DNA of 64,000 bases, from assembly GCA_022410635.1 (NCBI GenBank), contig JAJVDF010000168.1, positions 1,135,806 to 1,199,805 of the forward strand. Reading direction: 5' to 3'. This DNA is from Tretioscincus oriximinensis. Lineage: Eukaryota > Chordata > Lepidosauria > Squamata > Gymnophthalmidae. The notes below the pieces were generated by a model, which made no database searches, was not told the origin of the DNA, and saw nothing but the letters and a program-made list of their open reading frames with translations. Shown here piece after piece: positions 10,910 through 21,429 of the stretch. The position numbers were made by a program, and so were the translations under genes. Position 1 is the first letter of the stretch, and the number at the start of each line of letters is the position of its first letter.

Positions 10910-12250
10910 CAATACAAAAGTAAATTTGAAAAACTGCCTTTATAAATAAAATAACCCTCTCTATTAATTCTCCTAAAGATCCAATAACGAAGACCAGATG
11001 AAGATGCTCACAAAATACTGCCAGTGGCTCTTTCAAATGGTTGTTACAAAGCTCAGAAGCCACAATCAAATTAAAGGCTTATGAATTAAGATCGAAGCTA
11101 AGCTGGCCTGGGAATTTTGGCTCCTGCTAAAACTTCAGATGAAAAGTGTATTTGGAAAAGGTTTGCTTTTAAAATATGCTCAAATCTTGAGACACTTTCA
11201 CCCCATCCCCTCTTCAAAAAAGAAACTCAACAAAGGAGCAGATTTTTTAAAAATGGTTAAACATGTCTCCTTCTGAGCTCTTAGTCTTTCCACTGTTTCC
11301 TGGCTATCAAACAATTTCCTATTAAGACCGTTTTCAAGATCATAGTTAGAGGAATCTCTAAAGTAGGAGTTGGGAGAAAGCAAGTTGCTGGCTTGGAAAT
11401 AAACAGAAATTAGAACTCAACTCTCTATAAAAAAATATACATTTTCTTTAAAGAGAGGGGAAGAGAAAGATAAAAGAGTCTTCTAAGGCTTGTCATCGCA
11501 TACCACATCACACACAACCCTCTGAAGTGTTTTCTTATATCCATGCCAAGCTGTCCAGAACACAGGCAAACCCATAGTTCACCCAGCAAAGGTTACCAAA
11601 AGTAGGGGATGTACATCACATCTTGTAAAATTATATCAGCTATTTCAACCAAGAGAGCACTATCAGAGGCATCCTGTCCCCATAAATCTTAGACTAACAG
11701 AATATTGCTTCCAGTGACCTTCAGATGGAATTACACAGCTTGGGCTTTGGTTATTTGAAGGTTATAGACCTGCCCAGGTTACCGAGATCTCAAAAAGAGG
11801 GAATTTTGTAGTTTCCTTTCTCACAAAGCAGAGACATGAAACAACTTTTTCTGTGGTAGCCCCAGACCTTGGAACAGCCTCTGTTTGAAGAACTATCAGT
11901 CAACTACATTTGGTGGTTCTTAGCACCTGGTGAAAGTCTATTTCACTCAGGCTTTTGGTGTTAGTTATTCTGCCAGTGAGGGGGAGGAAAGCGTGCTTTA
12001 AATATTTTATATATTTCATCATTTGTATTACTGGGATCTACTGGTAAAGGGTAGGAGGTAAATTCTTAAATAAGCTAAGAAATATTATTATATGTCCAAT
12101 TGAATATGTCACTTTATGTATCAAGGGGGTCTCATAGCAGACTTTAGAGACTAAAAAAGCACAATGGGCTTTTGTAAACAAGCCTACTTCAGGAAACAAT
12201 TGCCAGGAACAGACTATATGTAGCAAACTGAGTCTTTACCTGGCAGTTGT
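10910..12250. other. No gene or named repeat seen
   Basis: AT-rich intron sequence. No clear repeat boundary was found. Confidence 0.4.
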
Positions 12251-12255
12251 TTCCC

Positions 12256-12375
12256 AGCACTTGAAGAAGTAGACTATGAAAGCTCATACTTTTGTTAGTC
12301 TCCAAAGTGCTACAAGACCCTCTTGCTAGATTTTATGGACCCAGACTAACATGGCTATTTTTTTTNAAAAAAAAT
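12256..12375 (+). repeat. Repeat F, copy 3
   Basis: TTGAAGAAGTAGACTATGAA, AGCTCATACTTTTGTTAGTC, TCCAAAGTGCTACAAGACCC, TCTTGCTAG and AGACTAACATGGCTAT give nearly the whole consensus. Confidence 0.65.
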
Positions 12376-12444
12376 CAGATTATGGTACCTTTCATATACT
12401 TTTTCCTTCTTTACTGAATTGCATATTTTTCATTAATTCAAGAA

Positions 12445-12825
12445 TGTGATCTTGGATTAAGTGATGATCAGATTCATGTATATAAACTCATGCATGGGAT
12501 GGATAAGGTAAATAGAGAAAAACATTTTCTCTATCACACAACACTAGAACCAGAGGTCATTGCTTAAAACTGATGGGCAAAGAACTGTCATTGGTCTGTG
12601 GAATTTACTACCAGAAGAGCTGGTGGAAGCTAGCAGCTGATAGTAGCTAGCAGCCTGGATAGCTTTAAGACAGGATTAGATAAGTTCATGGAAGCCAAGC
12701 GTATGAGTGGCTACTAGGTTAGATCACTTGATACTGCCTCTGTGATAATACAACAGGCAAGGTTCCTGAATTACCATTTGCAGGGAGTCAAGAACGGGCC
12801 ACTGTGTGAAACAGACTGCTGGACA
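12445..12825 (+). mobile_element. CR1-like LINE 3' fragment (family A)
   Basis: CATGCATGGGATGGATAAGG, AGAGAAAAACATTTTCTCTA, CTGATGGGCAAAG and GGAATTTACTACCAGAAGAG match the C-terminal frame and 3' region of the 25.3-27.0 kb copy. Confidence 0.75.
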
Positions 12826-12829
12826 GAAT

Positions 12830-13590
12830 TATCACTGTGTTTTCTGCTTTGTTGTCTTGGATTAATGGCTTGACCTGCCATTTCTCTCCAGAATCAGGCA
12901 ATGGCAAATCACTTTGCGAAAGAAACCTGCAACCGATCAGGAATCCTCCACCTACCAAATGCAGGAGGAGGGAATATTGTAGATTTTGCAATATTGCAAT
13001 TTCAAAGGTCTGGGATTACATCCCAACGAGCCAATTCAGTTTGCAAAAGGGCAAAGAGAACAATGTAATCTTGGTGATCCATTATCTCAACCAGTCTTCA
13101 CATCCCTGGGTTTGGTAGGACTGGTTCAGAAAGGGACGAGAAGAAAGGACCACCCAGTTATCTCCTGTGCTCAGGATTTGAGAGAAGCTAAAAACCAGCC
13201 CTTTGCCAAAGGCAAGTCACAGTTTCTGCTGGTTAAGTCAACTCACCATAAAGAGCCCTTGAGCTAGCTGACTGGTGACTCACACAAGGCTGATACGTGC
13301 AGACAAGCAGGTAAAATCTTCTGGTGGTCTGATTGGTTTTTCATACCGGTTCGGGACTGCAAACCGGTACAAGAATCGTNTGGCAACATTTGCATTGCTT
13401 GAGGAATCTGTGCTAATGAGCTATAGTCAAATGAAAGGGAACCAAAGGGATGAAGCTTTCGAGAAATGCACACTGCAAAAAGCCGTAATCTGTACTTTCT
13501 TCAGCAACATCACAGAAACAGTAGAAAATAACAACACACTTTAGCATGTTGGGCTCGAGCCCTGGTGAGAAACAGCCATGGGTTAGAATA
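12830..13590. other. No gene or named repeat seen
   Basis: Short overlapping frames occur on both strands, none with a recognisable domain. Confidence 0.4.
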
Positions 13591-13595
13591 CCTAG

Positions 13596-13682
13596 CAAAG
13601 GTCTCTTGAATCACCTTAGAGACTAACGAGAAGAAAGTGGGCAGCAGGAAGGTTCATAAATAGGCCTACCTCTTCAAATATT
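13596..13682 (-). repeat. Repeat F, copy 4
   Basis: TTAGAGACTAACGAGAAGAA, AGTGGGCAGCAGGAAGGTTC, ATAAATAGGCCTACCTCTTC AAATA reads on the minus strand as the F core. Confidence 0.5.
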
Positions 13683-13939
13683 CTGGACCTAAACGAACCA
13701 GTAAAAGAAAGGTGGGAGAAAGTCAAGATTTACCTGTCACAGACTTTGATCCAACCAGCAAAGAAGTACAAACTTTCACAGATTTTTTCGCTGTAGTATC
13801 CGTAACAAAACTTTATTATCCACTGAAGCCTGATTTCACTACTGAGGGAGAAGGAGGGAGGGAAGGAACCAATCAAAGAAATATGTACGGATTGTAAATA
13901 ACTTGCAAATAGGAGGCATTATACACATACTTTGCTTTT

Positions 13940-14010
13940 CTTCTTGATGATGTTGCTATCAACTCAGTAGAAATTGTACATAGGATGTGGCCTTAATCTC
14001 ACGGGGGCGG
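13940..14010 (+). repeat. Short dispersed sequence shared with 40.23 kb
   Basis: GATGTTGCTATCAACTCAGT, AGAAATTGTACATAGGATGT, GGCC resembles 40228-40290 in the same orientation. The element type is unknown. Confidence 0.35.
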
Positions 14011-14089
14011 GAGGGGTTATACTGTACTATTTTTTCCCATTTGTTTTGTTTGTTTGTTTCTGTGTATTTAATAAAAAACATTTAAAATN

Positions 14090-14650
14090 GATCCACCGGT
14101 GGCTTCTAGGCATCACAAGCAGAAAACGAAGGAAAAACTCTGCAAATGGCCTTAAGAGAAATCCTACCTGTCTCTCCAGTAGCCATTGATACACCTGTCC
14201 TTCACAAATTAAGAGGAACCTCCATAAANTACGAGAAGCTCACCTAGTCCAGCAATGTGTCTTACATAGTAGACTTCATAATTGCTTCTAGTCATGGCAA
14301 ATCAAAATCTTCCCCTGCTCTTGACTCCATGCCAAAGGGCTTTAGAGGCATCTTTCTAACCTGGGGGTAGTACCTGGACATCTATTCTAGTAGCCAATGA
14401 TATACTTGGCCCCGGTGAATTTGTTAAAACGATCCAGACTAATAGCTGTCACCACCTCCTCTGGGAGTAAATTCCATAGATGAATGACCCTCTGCATTAA
14501 AAAAAAAACCCATTTCCCCTTGTCACTCTAAACTCTCCTGGGCCACCAGCCCAATTCTGATGTTGTATGATAGGGNAAAAAAGATCTTTTCTCTTCCTCT
14601 CTTTTCTACCCCACACATGATTTTACATCTGCATCCTTGCTTAAGAAAAG
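14090..14650 (-). mobile_element. CR1-like LINE 3' fragment (family A)
   Basis: Minus-strand matches to family A include the stretch around AGCTGTCACCACCTCCTCTG, GGAGTAAATTCCATAGATGA, ATGACCCTCTG and ATGATTTTACATCT. It is diverged and contains several Ns. Confidence 0.65.
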
Positions 14651-14654
14651 AAGG

Positions 14655-15300
14655 TTCTTCTGCCTTTTGAATCAAAAGAGTTCAAAAAGAGACACAACCA
14701 ACCAGTATTTTGAAAGCCGGTCTCAAGCAAAATGAATGCCCACATTTTGTTTAGTTTAATGTGCAAAATACTGTTTTTGCCCAGAGAAAGCCATTTTCTT
14801 CAGTTCTTGTCTGCAGAAAATGTTTTTCTGTTTTTTTAAAAAAAGAAGAAAACATTTGCAAGAAACTTAAAAACCCTTCAGCAGATAAGCTTTGTTTTTT
14901 CCCCAATTCTGGAGCTCAGTGAAATTAATTCAGGGGAGATTCAAAGCAACACTCTGTGTCAGAACTATACTGACATAATCCCCACGTAGAGACTATGCCC
15001 TGTCCTTTTAAATTACAAGGTTTTCCCTGCAATGGAAGTAATGTTTTCTATTCGCAAAGCTATCATTATTCTCTGACTAATTTCTACTTTCATAACAAGC
15101 ACTCTGCAGTGGGGCTCAATATTTAATAGACATGCTGTCTGATCAGGGCAGTAATAATATCTTGCATTCATAAAATGGGTTTTAAATTTCCTAAGATCCC
15201 AATGTGCTTTGCAAGACTATTTAAAAGGTACAGCGTGCTTCAACCGCTCCAGCACTGTTCTCTTGGAAGAGGTATCAACAAAAAAAAATCACACACACTC
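14655..15300. other. Repeat-poor AT-rich stretch
   Basis: I see no sequence shared with other parts of the window and no reading frame. The stretch has several TAAT/ATTA-type homeodomain-like cores and TTCCC/GCAAAG words, but none is decisive. It is one of the longer blocks without a repeat signature. Confidence 0.4.
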
Positions 15301-16285
15301 ACCCCACTTTACAAAAGAACAAATTAGCTCCAAACTCTGGAACTGGTAGATCAACCTCAACTGAATCAAAGAGAGGCACTATTGTCTTTGGGGATTCGGG
15401 AAGACCAAAGTAGCATAGGCAAGGTAGCAAACAAAAGGCTCCAACTAAGGCACAAAAATTCTGAAAACAACAAAGGAAAGAGGCTTTTAAAAAGTCTCTC
15501 TGTGCCACCTGCTTGCTGCTGCAGCAAGTACAGAGGAAGAAACCGGGAAAGAGCAAATGCAAAGCTTCTTCCACGGAACTGACCATTTTCTTATTCCTTT
15601 CCTGGCTAAAGCAGCAATGGGCAATCCTTATAGCATGGAGGCAGCTGACAGTGGCAGACCGGTGCAGAAAATGTTGCCTGTCAGGAGACAACGGGAGGGG
15701 GGCCCTGGCCCAAACCTAGACCCTGCCCTGGCCCCACCCAGTCTCCAAGGAGAAATACTCATATGAGAATTTTCATATGCATAGTTACCAGGGTGGTCCA
15801 CAAAAAGGTCATGGATCAACTGCAATGCTTAAAAAGCAAGTTACCCTAATGTGGACGGGCTCACTTCATCGTGGGCCCACCTGCCATTGGGGAAGCTAGT
15901 ACCCTGGCCAGTCCGCCCCTGGCTACAAAGACTACTAAGGGCTACTAAGACAAAACAGGTACCAGTGTTTTGGCTTCAGAGATAGCATTGAGCTCAGAGA
16001 CAAACCAGGAACCAATCACACCCATAGACTAAACTCAACCTCTCTTTTTCCTTCCAGTCCAGGGTTGTCCTATATGCGCCCAATCCATTATGTGCAGTAA
16101 AGTCGGATACAGGCAAAGAAGTCCCACTGACTTGTGACTTCAGGCACCTAAGATCTCAATTTCTGCAGGTCATCCATTCTGACAGCTCTTCAAGTTAAAA
16201 CGTAAGAAGACCCTCTACACCTGCAACCTGTATCACATAGTGGCCCAACAATTGCTTCTGGGCATCCTAAGCCCAAAACAAAGGA
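15300..16285. other. No gene or named repeat seen
   Basis: The frame at 15299-15691 on the minus strand (130 codons) has cysteine-rich, low-similarity content and no splice or start context. I treat it as chance. Confidence 0.4.
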
Positions 16286-16289
16286 TGTT

Positions 16290-16378
16290 TTTTTTGAATC
16301 CTGAACTGAGCAGCGGGGTGGACCTGAAGGGCCTGGAGATCCTTTCCAACTTATGAGTCCATGAGTCTAAAACCTTCA
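16290..16378 (+). mobile_element. CR1 LINE 3' end (family B), copy 3
   Basis: TGAATCCTGAACTGAGCAGC, GGGGTGGACCTGAAGGGCCT, CCTTTCCAACTTATGAG is the typical CR1 3' terminus. Confidence 0.65.
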
Positions 16379-16432
16379 CCTATTTTCATCTCCCGGCAAA
16401 TGACCCTCAGGGGAAATCCTATAAAACCAAGA

Positions 16433-16950
16433 ACATAAGAAAAGCCAGGAAGATAAGAACCTAAGATCATAAAAGGAGCCCTGCTGAAACCAACCACAGC
16501 CAGCATTCTGTTTCACACAGCACTAGGACCAGGATTTTGAAGCCGATGGGTAGAAGAATTGGGACAAAGAAAAGCACTGTTGCTTTTTTACCAGACGGTC
16601 AGTGGTCTATGGAGTTTACTTCCAGGAGAGCTAATAGCCTAGATAGCTTTACAATAGGATTATTCAAATTCATGGAAGGTGTATCACAAGCCATTAGGAT
16701 TGATATCTTGGTATTGCCTCTGGATAGTACTTCTGAAAGTCCATTTGTAGGAAGTCAATATAAGGTGAGGGTTTTTCCTTCTTCTGCTGGAGACTTCCCT
16801 AGTGTGATACAAAATGCCAGACCAGATGGGCTACGGTTCACTCAGCAGATTGTAACCCAACCTGGATAGCTTTAAGATAAGATTAGCCAAGTTCATGGAA
16901 GACAGGATGGATGTTTTGGGATGGAGCAACAGGCAGGATTCCTAAAATAC
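16433..16950 (+). mobile_element. CR1-like LINE fragments (family A), rearranged
   Basis: A short minus-strand piece (GAACATAAGAAAAGCC to GCATTCTGTTTCACACAGC, about 16433-16520) abuts a plus-strand 3' fragment (AGCACTAGGACCAGG, GGTCAGTGGTCTATGGAG, TTTACTTCCAGGAGAGC). The frame at 16537-16869 is the decayed C-terminal region, not a gene. Confidence 0.65.
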
Positions 16951-16954
16951 CATT

Positions 16955-18295
16955 TGAACTGCTGGGGATGAATGAACTGCTGGGGCTACATATTTAATAA
17001 GGGAATTGTAACATTATGGTTTATCTTGCAGCGGGACTACGTTCTTGAATCTCGAGCCTCTCCTGCAGAAATTTTAAAATAAATAAATAAAATAAAAAGC
17101 TTGTTAGGCAGTGGTTAGTAACTGAGCAATTTGAAATAACAGGACGTGAGCTAATCTAGTCAGGATATTTATCTAAATGGAGCAGGTCTCCGGTATATCC
17201 AACCTAGTAACAAGCTCCTGCCTNCCCGGGTTGCCATTTCCCACTTCAAACAGCATTAAGATTAGTCGACATCCGATCACTCCCACTCACTCAATATAGC
17301 CACTAAGTCATTAAATGAAGGAGTTGTGGGCAAATGGAAAGCAGCATTCGCCTGGTAATGCAACAAGTAAAAGGGAGGGCACAAAGCCCTGGCTGGGAGC
17401 TGATTTAGGTTAAGACTGTTGTACTACCCCGATTACTATTATTATTACTGCTGTCACAACAATGAGGATGTCTTGCTGTGATCGACTGGTAGCTTGGGCT
17501 GCTTGTGCCCGTGTTGTCCAGGAATCCTTCCCATTATTTTACCCTTTTGCACTCCTCCTGCTAGCTCAGAAACCGGAAGAACAAAGGGTTGTATTCTCTA
17601 GCCTTTCTCTGTTCTACATGCTTGCTGCCCACTCTTTGCTGTCTTTGGGGGTGGGGTGGGGGGGAGTCACATGGACCGTAGAACGCAACAAAATCTAGAT
17701 TACAGCGTTCACACTTCCTCCAGGAACGGTTCCACGAACAGGAATGATTCTTGAAAGCAGACCACGTGAGGTACAATCAAGATAAGTTTAGAAATGCTTT
17801 TTGGAACGCTTGTGAATAGATAAGCAATGAGCAAAGATGGACACTCTGTTCCTGCTAATCTGCTTGGACTACTCCGTAGTTGAAGTGCAAACGAGGACCT
17901 TGCTAGGAAAGCGTTAGAGGAAAGCAGCCCGCTCTGAGAAGTGGGGGGGGGGGTCAGGAAGTGAGGGCTGTCATCCACTTTGCCACAACTCCCATCTGTA
18001 CAACCTAGCATTTCTCTATGGTCATCAATTCTAGAAGGCTATGAGTATCCGGGGTTCTGGGTGTTGCAAAGCCTGCTACCAGCGTTCCCAAGCACCAAGA
18101 TTTATCGAGCAGAATTAAACTTCTGAAATGTTGCGCCAACAGACTGAACGTCTACATCAGTATCCTTTGCAAACATGGGTGGGGGAGATAAGAAGGCACC
18201 CAGCACCACTGAGAAGTTTGAATCGTATCTAGATTGGGCCCCAGAACAGTTTTGCTGCTATCGTCATCATCATCATCATAATTAGAGGAATTAGC
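16955..18295. other. No gene or named repeat seen
   Basis: The stretch includes a short AAATAAATAAAATAAA tract near 17078-17096 and G-runs near 17645-17665 and 17941-17952. Confidence 0.4.
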
Positions 18296-18651
18296 CCATT
18301 GCATTACAGTCCATGTTTCCAGCCACTCACTCACTCCCTTGTCCTCTACCATCCCCCTTTCACTTGCTGCTTCATTTCTTTTTTCTTTTCTTCCTTCTTC
18401 CTTTTTTCTTTATCTTCCTTCTTTCCCTTCCAACTTTCATCCATTAATTCCTTTGCTCCTCCTTTCCTTCCTTCCTTCCCCACCCAGTTCTGGACCCTGG
18501 GGTATTCCACACCTCACACTTTCCACCCAGAGAATTGTTCATTCATTACTTCCCTCTGTTTTCTGCCTTTTAGCCAGTTTCCAACCCAGGACTCTGGTCT
18601 CTGGAGGCTGCCAAGGTTCTGAGCCCTGTCACTGGAAGCTGCCAAAGTTCC

Positions 18652-18983
18652 GTCATTGCTTTCTGCAGGCTGCCAAAGTTCCAAGCCCTGTCATTGCTTT
18701 CTGCAGGCTGTCAAAGTTCCAAGCCCTGTCATTGCTTTCTGCAGGCTGCCAAAGTTCCAAGCNNNNNNNNNNNNNNNNNNNNNNNNNNNNNNNNNNNNNN
18801 NNNNNNNNNNNNNNNNNNNNNNNNNNNNNNNTTGCTTTCTGCAGGCTGCCAAAGTTCCAAGCCCTGTCGTTGCTTTCTGCAGGCTGTCAAAGTTCCAAGC
18901 CCTGTCGTTGCTTTCTGCAGGCTGTCAAAGTTCCAAGCCCTGTCATTGCTTTCTGCAGGCTGCCAAAGTTCCAAGCCCTGTAT
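18652..18983 (+). repeat. 38-base minisatellite with internal gap
   Basis: The unit starts GTCATTGCTTTCTGCAGGC and ends TGCCAAAGTTCCAAGCCCT. Two full units (18652, 18690) and most of a third precede the N run. A partial and three full units follow it (from 18866). Units differ mainly at GTCATT/GTCGTT and TGCC/TGTC. Confidence 0.9.
18763..18831. other. Assembly gap (69 N)
   Basis: The gap lies inside the minisatellite. Whole units would need 7 plus a multiple of 38 bases (45, 83 and so on), so 69 is not the true missing length. Confidence 0.95.
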
Positions 18984-19084
18984 GTTCATTGTACCTCAGT
19001 GTTGAACTCTCCTCCACATTTTTTATTACTTATGATTATTATATTAATGACATCTCCAATGTACTCTCATGACTTTCCACCTTC

Positions 19085-19695
19085 CTTATTAATTACTGCA
19101 TATTTGTTCACTTTTCATCAACTACAGAACACTACGTACAACAGTGGGGAAATGGAAGAAATGGGTACATTTTGGTCTTTTCTGCATTAAGCTTTATTCT
19201 GTTCCAGGACAAAAATCTAAAAGGCCTGGAATGCATCCAGCCATTGATACAACTGTCCTGAGCAACATCAACTTGTTAGTATCAAAAATTATTGTTAACC
19301 TTTCATCTGGCATCTTAAGATAGATAAATCGTGTCTTAGCCCTGGCTTCCCAAATTACACCCAATAAATTCATTCTTTATTGCGATCTTATTATCCACTT
19401 AGTAACAAACACAGAATATAATCAACTATTTTTATCTATGCATTGTATTTTGGCCATCCTAATTAGATTAACTGTTCAATGAAACATTTGCCAATTCTAA
19501 ACAAAAATAGCACTAGAGAAAAAAAATGGGAGAGACAAAAATAGTCCCTATCAAAGGTTTTTGGCATCAGAATTTACCTTTATTTCTGGTGAATTAACCA
19601 ATTTTGGCCTTCCCTAGGCCAAGATAATGTGGCTACAGAAGTCCATGCTCTAGAAACTTTTAGACTAGACTACTGTAGTGTGGTGTGTATATAGG
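19085..19695. other. No gene or named repeat seen
   Basis: AT-rich unassigned sequence. Confidence 0.4.
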
Positions 19696-19699
19696 GCCA

Positions 19700-20220
19700 C
19701 CCTTAAAGATGGTCTGGAAGCTGAAACCGGAGAAGAATGTTGCATTTAGTCAGACAAACATCATGCCAGTCTTGAAGGAACTGTACTGATTGAACGCAAT
19801 TCAAGGTGCTGGCTATAAAGCCCCAAAAGACTTGGGTCCCAAGAATTTGAAGGAATATCTTTTTCCATATAGGCCTGCCCATGAGGTTCAAGGGACTGTG
19901 GCATGCTAAAGGGTCTTTTCTGGAATGGCTCCCTGGTTTGGGGGTAGTCTCCTGGTGGAAGTCTGGCAAGTACAAATAGTTTCTGGTTTTCAGTGCCCGG
20001 TTAAAACCCACTTATTCCTTCATGATTTGAATCCTAATTCCTGAATGTAGTCCTGCCAGGAAGGGAGGCTGGGCTATGCTTTTAAGAATGTTTTCAAGTA
20101 TGTTTCGTCCTCTGTTATGACTTGGTCTGGAACCACTCAGAGAAGGGTGATACTGTTGTCGTTTTTAACTGCCCCAACTCTTCTGTATTATACACTGTGA
20201 TGTTTTAATGACATCCCTCA
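19700..20220 (+). mobile_element. L2-like LINE 3' fragment (family E)
   Basis: GAAACCGGAGAAGAATG near the start, then CTATAAAGCCCCAAAAGACTTGGG and a CATATAGGCCTGCCC word parallel 46251-46665, where decayed words of the L2 C-terminal region (for example VQNAA, CPKYLG-like) can be read. Confidence 0.55.
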
Positions 20221-20248
20221 CTTGATCACGACTGCCTGGAAATGGTAC

Positions 20249-20545
20249 AGGCAGGGATAGCTCAGTCGCTTAGGAATTCGTCTCTCGCCTGGGAGATGGG
20301 GTTTCGAAGCCCTGTGTGGGACGTGGGGGAGGGGTGAGCACCTTCCACTAGCCTGTAGCTCTAGCCAACCCAGCTATTCGAAAGCATGAATTGCAAGAAA
20401 TTGCAACTGACTGCAAGTAGATACATGGGAACCACCAGAGCCTGGTCGGGAAGATAGAATGTGAGCCTTCGGGCAAAATATATCCTTGTAAGCCACTTTG
20501 AGTCCCTTGGAAGGTGAGGAAAGCGGGGTAAAAGAACCCAGTCCT
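20249..20545 (+). mobile_element. tRNA-derived SINE (family S), copy 4, most complete
   Basis: The A-box-like TAGCTCAGTCG starts at 20258 and the B-box-like GTTTCGAAGCC at 20301, spaced as in a tRNA promoter. A unique body (CTAGCCTGTAGCTCTAGCC, GAAATTGCAACTGACTGC) and the tail TTTGAGTCCCTTGGAAGGTG, AGGAAAGCGGGGTAAAAG follow. It ends in a CTC-rich microsatellite. It would be transcribed by RNA polymerase III if active. Confidence 0.85.
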
Positions 20546-20636
20546 CCTCCTCCTCCTCCTCCTCCTCCTCCTACCACTACCACTACCACTACCACTACCA
20601 CTACCACTACCACTACCAATACCACTACCACTACTA
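20544..20636 (+). repeat. CTC then CCACTA microsatellite (SINE tail)
   Basis: About nine CTC units are followed by about ten CCACTA units. They directly follow the SINE 3' end, so they probably grew from its tail. Poly-Pro/Thr frames here are artefacts. Confidence 0.9.
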
Positions 20637-20804
20637 CAGGAATCCTGCCTGTTGGAACATCAATGGTTCTTCAATATGAAACACAACTTGCTGGCCAAGA
20701 AAAGGAAGTGGACAGGAACAACCACACCAGAGATCTTCTGGGTGAATGCAACTCTGTTGTCTTGAAACAACCAACCTATTATCCAAGGTTCAACCAAGCA
20801 TCTT

Positions 20805-21292
20805 AAGAACATAGGAGGAGCCCTGCTGAATGGGGCCAGAGCCCATCTAGTCCAGTATTATCTCACACAGTTGCCCACCAATTGTGCCTTGGTAGGCTGA
20901 AGCAGAAGATGGCAAAACCNACACCTGTTCTCGACACCCTACGTTTGGTACTCCAGGAATTCTGCCTATTGCTCCATCTTGGAGGCAAGATCAAGAGATC
21001 CATCCTAGTAGCTATTTATGCCCTTGGCTTGCATGAACCTGTCTAATCCTGTCTTAAATCTATCCAGGCTGCTTGCTACCACCACCCCTTCTGGAAGTAA
21101 ATTCCGCAGACCAATGACCCTCTGGGTGAAAAAAATACTTTCCCTTGACTGTCCTAACACTTTTTCCCATCAGTTTTATGGAATGCCCCCTGGTCCAAGT
21201 GCTCCGTGATAGAAAAAATATATCTGTATGCACCTTATCCATCCAGTGCATGATTTTAGGCACTTCAGTCAGATCACCTCTTAATAAGCCAT
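20805..21292 (-). mobile_element. CR1-like LINE 3' fragment (family A)
   Basis: It begins with the antisense of the 8-mer tail (TTAAGAACATAGGAGGAGCC) and continues through GCTTGCTACCACCACCCCTT, CTGGAAGTAAATTCCGCAGA and ATCACCTCTTAATAAG. The coding remnant lies on the minus strand. Confidence 0.75.
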
Positions 21293-21295
21293 CGT

Positions 21296-21424
21296 TTATA
21301 ACTGCCCCAATTTAGCTATTTTTATGATGCTTCTACTATGATGTTTCTACTGTGATTTATGTTCGCGGAATAGGGTGAAACATGAACCTAAGTAAATAAA
21401 TGTTTCAAATAAATAAATAAATAA
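21296..21424 (+). repeat. L2-like 3' end with AAAT tail (family E)
   Basis: TTTTTATGATGCTTCTACTA, GGGTGAAACATGAACC, TAAGTAAATAAATG and an AAATAAATAAATAAATAAG tail. Confidence 0.5.
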
Positions 21425-21429
21425 GGGTC

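Larger units (their letters stand above)
18300..19080 (+). repeat. Composite repeat C, copy 2 (expanded)
   Basis: In order: TCCCTTGTCCTCTACC, CACTTGCTGCTTC, a CTTCC polypyrimidine tract (about 18365-18480), a 97-base antisense piece of the family A reverse transcriptase (18495-18591), GCTGCCAAGGTTC-type units, a 38-base tandem array and the tail GTACCTCAGTGTTGAACTCT, TTTTTTATTACTTATGATT. Long frames across it come from the array and the N run. Confidence 0.78.

Noticed and set aside
15299..15691. A 130-codon minus-strand frame
   Set aside because: No recognisable domain, biased cysteine/leucine composition, counter-frames on the plus strand and no splice context; probably chance.
18339..19190. 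A 283-codon frame
   Set aside because: It is a translation of a polypyrimidine tract, a 38-base minisatellite and a gap. The array stays open because its unit lacks stops in that frame.
20249..20330. A functional tRNA gene
   Set aside because: A and B box-like motifs are present, but the sequence does not fold into a full cloverleaf and continues into a SINE body and tail that recur at other loci.
20374..20806. Poly-Val/Gly and poly-Pro/Thr frames
   Set aside because: They are translations of CTC and CCACTA microsatellites following a SINE.
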